From: Abelmoschus esculentus | Taxonomy: Eukaryota > Streptophyta > Magnoliopsida > Malvales > Malvaceae | Length of the DNA stretch: 64,000 bases | Assembly: GCA_035048815.1 (NCBI GenBank) | Contig: JAUCBN010000035.1 | Location: 12,784,501-12,848,500 of the forward strand | Direction of reading: 5' to 3' | Part shown: piece after piece, positions 1-10,344 of the stretch | Position numbering within the stretch: position 1 is the stretch's first letter | Layout: each line of letters begins with the position of its first letter | The notes under the pieces: generated by a model | Told to the model about the DNA's origin: nothing | What the model saw: only the letters and a program-made list of their open reading frames with translations | Database searches by the model: none | Made by a program: the position numbers and the translations under genes

Positions 1-13
1 TCTTAAGAAAATC

Positions 14-451
14 TTGTCCTCTTTGGTGGATGGGAGCCTCAAAGGATGTTTTAAGGGGCAAGAACGTTATGTGAACTATGAAGTTACCCACCCAACTCCT
101 GAGACCTTCAGGAGTTTCCCACCGCATACAAGAAATACGACTCAAATTCCTAAGAGAGAGAAAGCAAGGAAGACCTTTACCCCTTTGTCATTTTCCTACA
201 AGGAGATGTACTCTATTCTGTATGAGGTAAATCTAGTTCGACCCACTTGTCTCACTCCCTTCATACCGCCATATCTTGCTTGGTACGATGTTAACGTACG
301 TTACGAATACCACGCCGGCTTAACAGGACACTCGATAGAGAACTACATGATGTTCAAGAAGATAGTGCAAAACTTGATTAACACCGGGGTTCTGAAGATT
401 GATTCGTCAGGGATGGCATCCAGCTCCTCATCTAATTATGGTAAACGCTAA
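14..451 (+). pseudogene. gag/protease-linker fragment of a Tat/Ogre-type polyprotein
   Basis: An open frame of 145 codons resembles the segment that precedes protease in plant Tat/Ogre polyproteins. It has a 'PLSFSYKEMYSIL' stretch (residues 57-69), an 'IPPYLAWYD' stretch (84-92), then YHxGLTGHSxEN (99-110) and a helical 'IVQNLINTG' (117-125). Relatives carry a knuckle-like motif with Cys two residues before Tyr-His and Cys after Glu-Asn. Here both positions are Tyr (residues 97 and 111), so the metal site is lost; each change is explained by one G-to-A step. The frame ends in a Ser-rich tail and a stop, without entering protease. The first Met is just the first ATG of the visible frame, as the true N-terminus is outside. 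It is a dead remnant. Confidence 0.65.
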
Positions 452-1798
452 GGAGACAAAACGATTAAGGTGGTTCAGGAGTAATGCCCCAGCCAGGGGA
501 GGTTTAGGCGCATCTCAGTTTACTTTGCATATCCTAGATGATATTTTGCATTAACAATCTTGCACTTGTTGTCTTTGTTTCTTTATTTTTAGTCAATCTT
601 GCTACTATTGGCCTAAAAGTAGCAATGAATCTATGTAAAGGCCACATGTTTTTAATTTCAATTAAGATATGCCTTTTGTTAAAATGTGTATATATCCCTT
701 TATCTTTAAAGTTCCTTGGATGTCACGTGCTTATGACTCAATTATGAAGTTATCAGAATGTTTTGATCATGATGAAGAATGATACTAACCCAATCAGTAA
801 CTTTGGTCAGTAATGCACAAGAAATGAGACTACTACTCCCTCAACGATGTTCAATGATAAGAAAATCTCCTCGAAAAGGCCCGATGATATTAAATGATCT
901 TGAGAATTTCCCGTAAGAGCATTCAAACTGCATGTAAAAGAAGGAAATAGAGGAAAAACAAAGAAAAAGGAAAAGAACAAAGAAGAAAAAAGAGATTTAA
1001 AAAAAGAAGAATAAGAGAAGAGAGAACAAATATTAAACAAAAAGCACTCCAATATTCGAAACCTGATAATAGGTATATTTGAACAAGAGTGTGGAAGTAT
1101 TTGGGGCACTCCTCTGAAATGATAGGCCTAATAAGGTTGCAATGCACCATTCGAAGTCTTTGCTTCATGAGTGATGGTAATATTTTCAAATTCATGACTA
1201 TGCCGAGCAAGTCGGAGCTCAGTTGTATGCTCCACCATGATCTTCGAGACAAAAGACTGTGATGATTTGTTTTCCCCAAATTTTAAAAGAAAAATAAAGA
1301 AAAAAAACAATAACAGATGTGAAAAAAAAGAAAAAAAGAGAAAAAAAACCCGAAAAAACCCAAAAAAGAGAGATAGAAAGAGAAAGAAAAATTCTCCTAT
1401 TGCTAGATGTAGTCTGAAGTATACTTCGAATTCTCAAGAAGATACTAGCGGGGCAAGTATGAAAAGTTTGGATACATATGAGGAGAAAGTATTGAGAACT
1501 AGAAGGAGTAGTTTTTGAATAGATTGAACAAACACGATAATCATGAGGATGAATCGAGCAATCTGAAGGGAATCCCAAAACTTCAAATATCGCCACAACT
1601 TCCAAAGGTTAAAAATCAACTTTGAGGGTTGAGCCTAAAGCACTTGATATCCAAGGAACCTCTTCTCTACATTTTATTATTCTTCTGTGTTTGCCAAAAC
1701 ACATTTAAATTTTGTCTTATTTACAATTATTAAATTGTTTTATTCCAAAAGTTTATGAACAAGACAATTAATGCAAACGATCATCTTTGATATGAATC
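452..1798. other. Non-coding 3' region of the Tat/Ogre-like element
   Basis: No credible coding region is seen. Two purine-rich stretches (about 935-1020 and 1275-1395, almost only A and G on the + strand) create low-complexity Lys/Glu/Arg frames on + and Phe/Ser/Leu frames on -, which are composition artefacts. The rest is A+T-rich sequence ending in a polypurine tract. Confidence 0.6.
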
Positions 1799-1813
1799 GA
1801 GAAGAGGGGGCAA
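1799..1813 (+). promoter_or_regulatory. Polypurine tract (plus-strand primer) of the Tat/Ogre-like element
   Basis: 'GAGAAGAGGGGGCAA' stands immediately before a TGTG start. This is the usual arrangement of a Ty3-type plus-strand primer and the first bases of the 3' LTR. Confidence 0.5.
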
Positions 1814-2563
1814 TGTGTGATATTAAGTGTTGTCGGAAAAGATTACTTTGATTGTAAGGTGATATATTTCGAGAGGTCAGGCCAGCGTAAATAAGTAAGG
1901 ATTACTTGAGCCTATTGAGGTTACAATTTGAGTAAAGATAAACATCAAGCCTTTGGGGTAAAAGTATATTAGGGGCAATAAAGAAAGTCGATCAAAAGGC
2001 CCAGAGACAGAATTCAAAGTGGAATCCAAGAGGGTAACCCCAAATAAGCTTGTTGAAAATAAACCTCAAGTGATTCAAGCCTGAGAATTGAGAGCCATTA
2101 CTACAAGCGGGAAATATGAGTTTTTCGAGATTGATACTTCAGAATCTTATAGCGGATTAAGAATAAGAGAATAACCGTGTTTATTTGAGAGGAAAAGAAT
2201 ATGAAAGAAAGAAAAAGGGAAAAGATGTCAAATTTTAGATGCTAGCTAGTCTTCTATCATAATGTTTTGAATGTTTTCAGAAATACAGATCGATCTTAAT
2301 TGAAGAAACAGACCTGAGGATGTGGGGGCACGTGTTCACCGTAATATTGCAATCTAAGACTAATCGTAAAGACACAATGAAAAACTATGGTTTGGAAAAA
2401 GCTTAAAGGAATGAGGCATTTTTGAATAGAAGGTTTTGACCCATCAACGCAAGTCAGTTTTAGCCTTTCGAAGAATCGAAAAAAGAACAGCAAAGATAAG
2501 GATGATCTTTCGTCCAAAATTGAACTCTAGGTAGTTTGGGGTATGTGTCCACCTTAGTCCTTC

Positions 2564-2658
2564 AGAAAGAGAAAAAGAAAAAAGAAGAAAAAAAGAAAAA
2601 AGAAAAAAAGAACAGGAAAGAAAAAGAAAAAAAGGAAAAAAAAAGAGAAAGAAAAAGA
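2564..2658 (+). repeat. Polypurine tract in the LTR
   Basis: About 95 bases are almost entirely A and G on the + strand, built of irregular 'GAAAAAGAAAAAAG' words. It is the first of three such tracts in this LTR. Confidence 0.8.
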
Positions 2659-2858
2659 CCCCCAGGTGAATGTTACACCTATACCAAAAGGAGGATATTT
2701 GAATTGCAAGTTGAGACATCTTGCTCTGATACGATAAGAAATGAGAATCTAGAAGAGATGAAGAAGGAAGATCTAGAAGAGATGAAATCCCGATGCGATA
2801 GAAAGCGAGAATCTATCCTCTAAGAAAAGAAGAAAAAAGAAAAGAAAAAGGAAAATAA

Positions 2859-2990
2859 CATTCATGCATTATTTAGGGTTAATATTAATGCATCATTTAG
2901 GTTAAGCATTCATGCATTATTTTAAACATTCATGCATCATGAAGGTTAAATGTTCATGCATCGTTTAGGTTAGATATTCATGCCTCATTA
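2859..2990 (+). repeat. Short tandem repeat with CATGCAT cores
   Basis: Six imperfect copies of about 20-28 bp share 'ATTCATGCAT' and 'ATTTAGGTTA'. A seventh partial copy lies at about 3211-3228. ATGCAT is self-complementary. No coding potential. Confidence 0.7.
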
Positions 2991-3454
2991 GCATTCTCAT
3001 TTCATTCCATCATCGCATTTTGTATATTTTAAACAGAAATTCTGATGATGGATCAGAAACTTGATCTACAGCTCACTAAAGAAGAAACAACTCTAGAAAA
3101 ATCATGAGTTCGCGGATTTGTTCGACGACAGACAATATGAGGAAGAGAAAGAGAAAAGGAGAAAAAGAACGAAAAGGAAAAAAGAAGAAAGAAAAAAAGA
3201 GGAAAAATATAATGACACTCATGCATCATTTAGTTCCGCGAGAAAAGAGATGGATCTCAATAAAGAATCCAACGTCATGAAAAGCCTTCCAACCTCTAGT
3301 TATTTGCGGGCAACAAGTTTTTTTATGTATCAAGGCAATCAAATATCAAGACATCCAGATAAAATATTAGGTATTCTCTAAAGGGAGATACCACTTTGTT
3401 ACGAGATATTCAGGTATTCCTTAAGCAAGGTACCACTCTATATTTGAGCATCAA

Positions 3455-3569
3455 TTTGATCCTTCCTTAAGGATGTTTACCCCAAAACAAACTTCTCAAT
3501 CAAACCCTTTCTTAAGGATGTTTTTCACAAAACAAACATCTTTAACTCGATCCTTCCTTAAGGATGTTT
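3455..3569 (+). repeat. Tandem repeat, about 45 bp, three copies
   Basis: 'CTTAAGGATGTTT' recurs at 3466, 3511 and 3557 (spacings 45 and 46) with similar 'CAAAACAAAC' and 'TCAATTTGATCC'-like sequence between. The CCTTAAGG core is palindromic. Confidence 0.7.
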
Positions 3570-4005
3570 GAAAAAAAAGAGAGAAGAAAAAGAAAAAAAA
3601 AGAGAAAACCAAAAGAAATAACAAAGAAATAAGAAAAAGAAAGAGAAAAATAAGTAAAAAAGAAAAATGAAAAAAAGAAAAAAAAAGAGGAGAAGAAGAA
3701 GAAAGAGAAAGAGAAAGAAAAAGAAAAGAGAAGAGAGAGAAAATATGGAAAAAGACTGTCAGAAATCGATGCTTTTATATTCAGGGTATTAGAGGAAAAC
3801 AAAAAAAGAAGAGGAGAAAGAGGAAGAATGAAACAAAAGACAAGAAAAAGATAAGAAGAAGAGAAACGAAAAACAAGAGAAAAAGAAAAAAAGAAGAGAA
3901 AGAAAAAACAAAAAGAAAAGAAAAAGAAAAAGAAAGAAAAGAAGAAAAAGAGAAAAAGAAGAAAGCAAAGAAAAAGAAAAAAAGGAGAAGAAGAAGAAGA
4001 AGAAG
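3567..4005 (+). repeat. Long polypurine region (about 440 bp) in the LTR
   Basis: The + strand is more than 90% A/G, broken by only a short mixed stretch near 3755-3790. It causes spurious minus-strand frames rich in Phe, Ser and Leu. It stands just before the satellite-like block. Confidence 0.8.
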
Positions 4006-4076
4006 ACAAAGCAACGGTCGAGATCGACCAAGTGAGAACATGAAGAAACCAACAAAGGATTTCTTTAATACCTAGA

Positions 4077-4500
4077 TGGTATACGCTCGAAGAGAGGGAC
4101 CGTTCTTTATGACATACGCCTAAAGAAGAGGGTCATACTTTGCGACATATGCTCAAAGAGAGGGACCATTCACTATGACAAGCGCCTGAAGAAGGGGGGT
4201 CATGTTTTGCGACATACGCTTGAAGAGAGGGGTCGCCCACCACGGTATACGCTCGAAGAGAGGGACCGTTCTTTATGACATACGCCTGAAGAAGGGGGTC
4301 ATACTTTGCGACATACGCTCGAAGAGAGGGATCGCCCACCACGGTATACGCTCGAATAGAGGGACCGTTCACTATGACATACGCCCAAAGAGGGGGATCA
4401 TGCTTTACGATATACGCCCGAAGAGGAGGGTCATGATTTATGATATACGCTTGAAGAGAGGGGTCGCCCACCACGGTATACGCTCGAAGAGAGGGACTGT
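4077..4500 (+). repeat. Satellite block 1 (divergent 33-bp monomers inside the LTR)
   Basis: About 13 monomers of roughly 33 bp, each with a 'GGTATACGCTC' or 'GACATACGC' arm and an 'AAGAGAGGGACC' or 'AGGGGGTCAT' core. These are recognisably the same unit as the large arrays, but with their own variants (for example 'CCTGAAGAAGGGGG'). The orientation is opposite to the blocks between 15 and 56 kb. It lies wholly inside the Tat/Ogre-like LTR. Confidence 0.85.
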
Positions 4501-5824
4501 CAGATGCTGCAATAATCAGAAATCAAAGCATCTCGAAGAAGTGGATTCTATGGAGAAAGGATCAACATTGTTAGAATTCTAGATTTAGGGTTTCATATAG
4601 GAGAGACTCAAGTCGAAGACTTTTGCGAAGAGCTTTATATAGGAAAGGTTCGAAGATTTTCAGAGACTTGTTCTATATAGGAAGGACCAACATTTGAGAC
4701 AGATTCAGAGCTTAAAGTTTCATAGAGGGGGGACCCACAACTCAGAATATTTAAATTTTGTTCAAAATATCTAAGTAGGGGAATTAAAGTTTGCTTTTGA
4801 TAAATCTTTTTCTGATATGTGCAGGTGGCCTCAAGTCGAAATATTGCTCATGGCAAAGCCTACCAGGGTTTCAAGGGATAGAAGGGCTATCGAAATAATA
4901 TGTATTATTTAAAGCAAAATTCGAAAAAGTATATATTTTTTTCTATTTAATCTTTTAAATATTTAGTTTCCTTTCGTTTTTGTTTCTATTATTATTATAA
5001 TTTATTTTACCATCTTTTTATTAATATTAATAGTATTATATTTATTATTATTATAAAATATGATTAAATAAGATAAAACCAAATATATATCAGTAGCCCA
5101 TTTTATTTACAATTAAGATCCAATAAAATAATAAAACCCACCAACTAATTAACAAAGGCCTAAAACCCATCTGATAAGAGAAACCCTAATACCCTTACTA
5201 TCTCTTTGGGCAGTCGTCAAGCCCAGCCGTTAGATCTAAGTATCTGATCTAATGGCTCAAATTAAGGGGAGCATAATCGTCCAGAATCAGACGCTCCAAC
5301 ACGCGGCTAATCGGTTTCCTCACGTACGACTGTTTGAGAACTCAACGAGCGTGTATCGCACGCATGTGCCCTTTCGGATACTCTAGAGTCCGCTCGTCTC
5401 CCTGTCGTGATCGATCCCTTCTCAATGGTCCCTCTCTTCTCCGACGGCTACGACGACAACCATGTCCCATGTTCCCCTCTCGCCCCGTATCAACCACATG
5501 AGCAAAAACAAACAAAACATCAGAATTGTACAAGGAATTACGACAAAAATCAGTATCCTTCAGCAAATTCAGAACAGTAAACGACATGGAACCGACAATT
5601 TCAGAAGCTCATAGAATGCGAATAAAGAAAACATCAGTACCAAAATCAAGGATTTCAGACTTAAACAAATCAAAGAAGGATATTTTAAGTTCTAATCAGA
5701 GTAATAAAAAAGGGCTATAAGAAGAGAAAATCCCTAACTTTGTAATTCATTGGGGGAACCACCATTGAAATCAAAATAACACAAATTCAATGGTAAATAC
5801 TCTCGCTTTTTTTTTCACAGTATA
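4501..5824. other. Middle of the Tat/Ogre-like LTR, non-coding
   Basis: Three 'ATATAGG' words at about 4595, 4636 and 4674 sit in imperfect 40-bp repeats and could be promoter elements. They are followed by a strongly A+T-rich stretch (4920-5150) and a more mixed region. No credible coding region is seen; the frames around 5342-5720 have no recognisable similarity. Confidence 0.5.
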
Positions 5825-5829
5825 GAATC
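5825..5829. repeat. Target-site duplication GAATC, left copy
   Basis: 'GAATC' directly precedes the left LTR end and is repeated at 14355-14359 directly after the right LTR end. Confidence 0.9.
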
Positions 5830-7632
5830 TGATATGAATCCGGTTGCAGAATATCCGAATTTGTATATGTGATTGCCCGATCGTGATTCTAGTAAGTAAT
5901 TGATATGATTACAAGATGATACGACAATGGAATGATGATAAGTTGATGTTGTGTTTAGGATGAAGTATGGAAAATATGGATGTATGGTTGATGGAAATGA
6001 AAAGATGAAATGTAATTGATGGTGCGGTGTAAACAAAGGAGGAACCAACACTAAAAAGTGAAGACCCATTCCTTAAGAGTTTTTAAACCGTGACTTGGGT
6101 GAAAGGCTAATGGATTGCGACCCTCTAGTTATATGAACTAGGAACCAACAATATAAAAAAAATGAAAAGGGATTAATGCCACAAGAACAATCTTGCAAGC
6201 CGATAAAGTTCAAAAAGAACTATAAAAGAGAACACTCTCAAAGTTTAATATATGCCAAAAGTTGTTTCTTTTACAATGAAATGAGTGCCTATTTATAGGT
6301 GTAAGACAACAACAAATTGATTAGCCTAGACAAAGATTAAAGACTCATTATTCTGGTGTTAAAGGCCTATTAATTTGTAGGTTATCCTATCTCCAATTGA
6401 CATCCAAAAAGGTTTGATCTAACAAGGATGAATATGGACATTCGTAAGATGAATGTAGACATACATATCATCCACATGGAGAAACTCTTGGGCTAATGAA
6501 CTTGATTAAGTTGTCATTCATCCTCCTTTAATGGGCTGTTGATAAAGCATTAAATTCAGCAATTGAATGGCCTCTTGAATTTGTTGAACAAGAATCTTTT
6601 GACTATTTCCGTACTGAATTTCTAGCATGCATTGTCTTCACTAATTTAATCATATCTTAAGCTCCTGATATCGGATTGAGGTGATTCAAAGTGCGTTGGA
6701 AAGCTAAGAAATAGAGGAATAAGTTTGAAGAAGACCTCAAGACTCAAATATACTCGTATTCAATCCAAAAATGGCGAAAAAGTTGACTGATATTCCTTGA
6801 ACTCCCTCCTTAAGTGTTGCTTTAATTCTTGCCTTTACTCTCCCTTAAGTGCTGATAATGAAGGCTTTCATTGCATGTCTTCTCTGTTAAAAACTGATAA
6901 GCTTTATGGAGGATTAAGTAGCTCTTAAGTAGTCTTTAAGTGCCTCTTTAAGTGGTGTATTTAGGAGCTCTTCAATGCATTGTTTTCTTGCTGAAACTGA
7001 AAGCCTCTAAGTGGTGTGTAAATCTCCCTTGAATGTCTTGAAACTGATCAGCCATCATGGTGTCTTCAAGTGTCTTTAATTGGTAGTAAATGACTTATCA
7101 TTCTTATAGAAAATGATCAGCCATTTGATCCCAAATGAATACCCTAGATGAAAATATAAGCAACCATTAGATAACAACTTTATTCAAATAAATAAAAGTG
7201 AATGCATGAAACATATTTAATGAGCTAGTTTAATTAATGAAACTAGTTACATTGAATGATCTAGTTTAATTAATTAATCCACACACTAAATGAACTCATA
7301 AACATAAGAAAACTAACATGCTTTAAGTGAACTATCATGCATTAATTAAACTAATGAACTTAATTGAACTAACATGCTTAAATGAATATCAAGCATTATT
7401 TATTCATGCACATATGCTGAAATTAAATTTAAAAAAAACTTAAGAAAGAACTCATGCAAACTCATGCACAAGTAGGAGGCTGTATTGTTCCAACATAGTT
7501 GGTGTTGCATTCTCTAATTTATAGCCTTGAATAAATAAATTTCCCATGGCCTCTTGAAATTTCTTGGTTTTAGCACGAGTCATAGGTCCAATAGGAAATT
7601 CTTCTGATTCATTGTTGGTTGTGATCGTATCA
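5830..7632 (-). repeat. 3' LTR of the CRM-like element (1803 bp)
   Basis: Matches 12551-14354 along its whole length with roughly 38 differences counted by eye, about 2%. On the minus strand it begins TGATACGATC and ends GGATTCATATCA. A CCTATAAATAGG box lies at 6288-6299. The first 181 bases (7632 down to 7452) still encode the polyprotein C-terminus. Confidence 0.95.
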
Positions 7633-8024
7633 TTCCCTCCCTCTTGAAAGCGATTTGACCCCAAATCGTCACCTACATGAAATGGAGATAAATCAGCCAC
7701 ATTGAATGTTGCACTGACATTAAACTCACTTGGGAGGTCTAATTGATAGGCATTATCATTGACACGCTTGATCACTTGAAAAGGACCATCCCTTCTAGGC
7801 ATCAATTTTGATTTGCATTGGGCTGGAAATCTTTCTTTTCTCATGTGCAGCCAAACCCAATCTCCCGGCTCGAATGTAATTCGTTTACGTCCCTTGTTAG
7901 CTTGTTGCTTATATTGCCTAGTTCTCTTTTCAAAATTGTCCTGCACTTGTTGATGGAGTTTTTTGACAAATTCAGACTTGTTTCTCCCATCTTTATTCAC
8001 AATTTGATCAGCGGGCAAAGGTAA
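7452..8024 (-). pseudogene. Integrase C-terminal part reaching into the 3' LTR (CR-like tail)
   Basis: The segment after the catalytic core runs from 'LPADQIVN' through a basic helix (NFEKRTRQYKQQANKGRK, about residues 29-46). It continues through 'FEPGDWVWLHMRKERFP' (the GPY/F-type C-terminal domain) and 'RRDGPFQVIKRVNDNAYQLDLP'. The polypurine tract is itself translated ('FQEGGNDTI'), and the frame then enters the LTR as 'GPMTRAKTKKFQEA'. It ends at a stop inside the LTR. No classical chromodomain is seen. The final motif resembles the CR-type tail that targets CRM elements to centromeres, which is an inference from family knowledge. An in-frame TGA at 8025-8027 separates it from the core. 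Confidence 0.75.
7633..7645 (-). promoter_or_regulatory. Polypurine tract of the CRM-like element
   Basis: Minus strand 'AAGAGGGAGGGAA' ends exactly at the 3' LTR start TGATACG. Confidence 0.9.
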
Positions 8025-8768
8025 TCAATCCAATGGAGTTAAGGGATTGAAACCATACACTATTTCAAATGGTGACATTTTAGTGGCGGAATGAATGGAT
8101 CGGTTGTAAGCAAACTCCACATGTGGCAAGCTTTCCTCCCAAGTCCTCAAATTCTTTTTGATGATTATCCTCAACAACATGGATAACACCCGGTTCACCA
8201 CTTCGGTTTGACCATCTATTTGTGGATGACAAATTGTGGAAAATAACAACTTGGTTCCAATCTTGCTCCATAATGTTCTCCAAAAATGGCTTAAGAACTT
8301 CACATCTCGATCAGATACGATAGTTCTTGGAGCACCATGCAATCTCATGATTTCCCTGAAAAATAAATTAGCAACATGTGAAGCATCATTAGTCTTATAA
8401 CAAGGAATAAAATGAGCCATTTTAGAGAATCGATCCACTACTACAAAGATGGAATCTTTGTTATTCTTTGTACGTGGCAGCCCAAGTACAAAATCCATGG
8501 ATATGTCTACCCAAGGTACATTAGGAATAGGTAGTGGAGTATATAGGCCATGGGGCATGACTTTTGACTTGGCCTTTCTACATGTGATACAACGCTCACA
8601 TAGCCTCTCCACACCTCATTTCATCTTTGGCCAATACAAGTGCTCTTGAAGCATGTTCAACGTCTTCGCTACTCCAAAATGTCCCATTAGTCCTCCCCCA
8701 TGTGCTTCCTTGAGGAGCAACTCTCGAATGGATCCTTGTGGGATGCAAAACTTCCCTTCCTTGAATAG
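8025..8768 (-). pseudogene. Integrase zinc-binding region and catalytic core (degenerate)
   Basis: The H2C2 zinc finger is visible as 'EAHGGGLMGHFG' followed by CxRCxTC-type cysteines ('CERCITC'), interrupted by a TGA at 8616-8618. In the 195-codon frame below it the catalytic triad is present: Asp40 ('SMDFVLGLP'), Asp101 ('IVSDRDVKF') and Glu137 ('DGQTEVVNR'). The second Asp and the Glu are separated by 35 residues, as in retroviral-type integrases. The frame stops at a TGA (8025-8027) before the C-terminal domain. The protein would insert the element cDNA; the interrupting stops rule out a full enzyme from this copy. Confidence 0.9.
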
Positions 8769-9335
8769 TTATCCATCATCTCTATAAAACTTATCATGTG
8801 CACCTTTCTCACAAATTTTGTACACTTCACCAAAATCATGGTCAGACTCGTATAATTCCTTAATGAAAGCAAAACCTAACAATTTAGAGTCTAAGGTGTT
8901 AAGAAGGGCATACCTACGTGACAGTGCATCAGCAACAATGTTTTCCTTACCCTTTTTATACATGAACACATAAGGGAAGGCTTCAAGAAACTCAACCCAT
9001 TTGGCATGTCTCTTGTTTAGCTTATGCTGACCCTTGATGTGTTTTAATGCCTCGTGGTCTGTATGGATGATGAATTCCTTAGACCATAGGTAATGCTGCC
9101 AAGTTTCCAAGGCCCGAATTAGTGCATACATTTCCTTATCATAGGTCGGATAATTGAGTGTAGCTCCACTCAATTTCTCACTAAAGTAGGCTATGGGGCA
9201 TCCTTCATGAGATAAAACTGCTCCAATTCCCAAACCTGAAGAATCACATTCAACCTCAAAAACTTTGTTAAAATCAGGTAAAGTTAATAATGGTGCATTA
9301 ATTAAACAATCCTTAATCAGGTTAAAGGATTTCTC
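8769..9335 (-). pseudogene. RNase H domain (degenerate)
   Basis: The domain covers 'GIGAVLSHEGCPIAYFSEKLS', 'YPTYDKEMYALIRALETWQHYL', 'FIIHTDHEALKHI' and 'NIVADALSRR', the usual order in Ty3 RNase H of the connection plus D-E-D-D motifs. The Met at 9233 is not a biological start, since the similarity continues upstream to about 9335. A TAA at 9336-9338 separates it from reverse transcriptase and a TAA at 8769-8771 closes it before the integrase zinc finger. Its normal role is degrading the RNA strand of the replication hybrid. Confidence 0.9.
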
Positions 9336-10019
9336 TTATTCTTCACCCCAAAAGAAGTTGGAATTCTTTTTAATGACCCCGATTAAAGGAGCAGCTAAGG
9401 TGCTGAAATTGGGTACAAACCGACGATAGAAACTTGCTAAACCATGGAAGCTTTTAACTTGGCTAATGCTTGTTGGTCTAGTCCATTCCTCAATTGTCTT
9501 ATCCTTCTCTCTATCAACTTCTAATCCATCTGCACTCACAACAAAACCTAGGAAAACAACCTTGTTAGTGCAAAATATGCATTTTTGTAGATTAGCATAA
9601 AGTCTTTCATTTCTCAAAACATCTAATATTGACCTTAGATGTTGAACATGTTCACTCAAACTCTTGCTATATATAAGAATATCATCAAAATACACTACAC
9701 AAAACTTACCCAAGAATTGTCTAAGGATGTGATTCATTAATCTCATGAAAGTGCTTGGTGCATTAGTTAGACCGAACGGCATAACCAACCACTCATATAA
9801 TCCTTGTTTAGTCTTGAATGCAGTTTTCTACTCATCCCTTTCTCGCATTCGAATTTGGTGGTAACCACTTTTAAGATCAATCTTAGAGAATACCTTAGAA
9901 CCACTAAGCTCATCTAACATATCATTTAAACGTGGAATAGGATGACTATACTTTACCGTTATTTTGTTAACCGCACGACAGTCCACACACATCCGCCATG
10001 TACCATCTTTCTTAGGCAC
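9336..10019 (-). pseudogene. Reverse transcriptase (degenerate, one internal stop)
   Basis: The N-terminal piece (9828-10019) holds 'WRMCVDCRAVNKITVKYSHP', 'SKIDLKSGYHQIRM', with the first catalytic Asp in 'KIDLKSGYHQ'. The second piece (9336-9788) holds 'MPFGLTNAPSTFMRLMN' and the catalytic 'YFDDILIYS' (residues 33-36 are YFDD), then 'FLGFVVSADGLEVD'. A TAG at 9828-9830 replaces what is a Trp in relatives. The domain order and motifs are those of Ty3 chromoviruses. The catalytic aspartates survive, so damage is by stops rather than active-site loss. Confidence 0.93.
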
Positions 10020-10044
10020 AAGAAGAATAGGTATTGCACAAGGA

Positions 10045-10344
10045 CTAAGGCTCTCTAATATAACCCTTTTCCATCAAATCTGAAACTTGCCTTTGTAACT
10101 CCTTAGTTTCCTCGGGGTTACATCGATAAGCTGGTCGGTTAGGAATGATAACACCAGGAACAAAGTCAATTTGATGCTCTATTCCACGAATTGGAGGTAG
10201 TCCACTTGGAATCTCTTCTGGAAATAGGTCTTCATATTCCTGCAACAATGAAACAATAAAAGATGGCAGATTTGGGTCAAGATTGTTAGTGCTTAAATAA
10301 CTCTCCTTGTACATAAGTACAAGAACCATCTTTTCCGAAAACAA
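10045..10344 (-). pseudogene. Protease-reverse transcriptase linker (frame-shifted)
   Basis: This segment lies in another frame than its neighbours and contains 'LLQEYEDLFPEEIPSGLPPIRGIEHQIDFVPG' in two parts and 'QVSDLMEKGYIREP', the standard linker entering reverse transcriptase in Ty3 elements. The upstream shift falls near A-rich runs at about 10330-10395. The downstream shift falls at 'YIRE' (about 10045-10055) and is consistent with loss of one base. The first Met is not a real start. Confidence 0.85.

Larger units (their letters stand above)
1..1813 (+). mobile_element. Internal 3' part of a Tat/Ogre-like Ty3 element
   Basis: A gag/protease-linker coding fragment at 14-451 is followed by about 1.35 kb of non-coding, purine-rich sequence, a polypurine tract near 1800 and an LTR start. 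No protease, reverse transcriptase, RNase H or integrase lies between the gag remnant and the tract, so this copy has lost most of pol or belongs to a non-autonomous lineage. The 5' side lies outside the window. Assignment to Tat/Ogre rests on the YHxGxxGHS-type motif and the long LTR. It is an inference from family knowledge. Confidence 0.55.

Noticed and set aside
538..747. A hydrophobic 69-codon frame
   Set aside because: Short, no start context or family similarity, located in the A+T-rich 3' region of a degraded element.
1237..1518. Lys/Glu/Arg-rich plus-strand frames (also near 2536-2823 and 3118-3381)
   Set aside because: Simple-sequence translation of A/G tracts in a non-coding LTR or 3' region.
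3542..4055. Minus-strand frames of up to 155 codons rich in Phe, Ser and Leu that could look like membrane proteins
   Set aside because: They are the complement of a purine tract. Three overlapping frames give the same kind of low-complexity product.
5160..5200. 'AAACCCTAA' words here and 'CCCTAA' words near 15090-15270, as possible telomere repeats
   Set aside because: They are isolated or irregularly spaced and never in tandem; they sit in an A+T-rich LTR.
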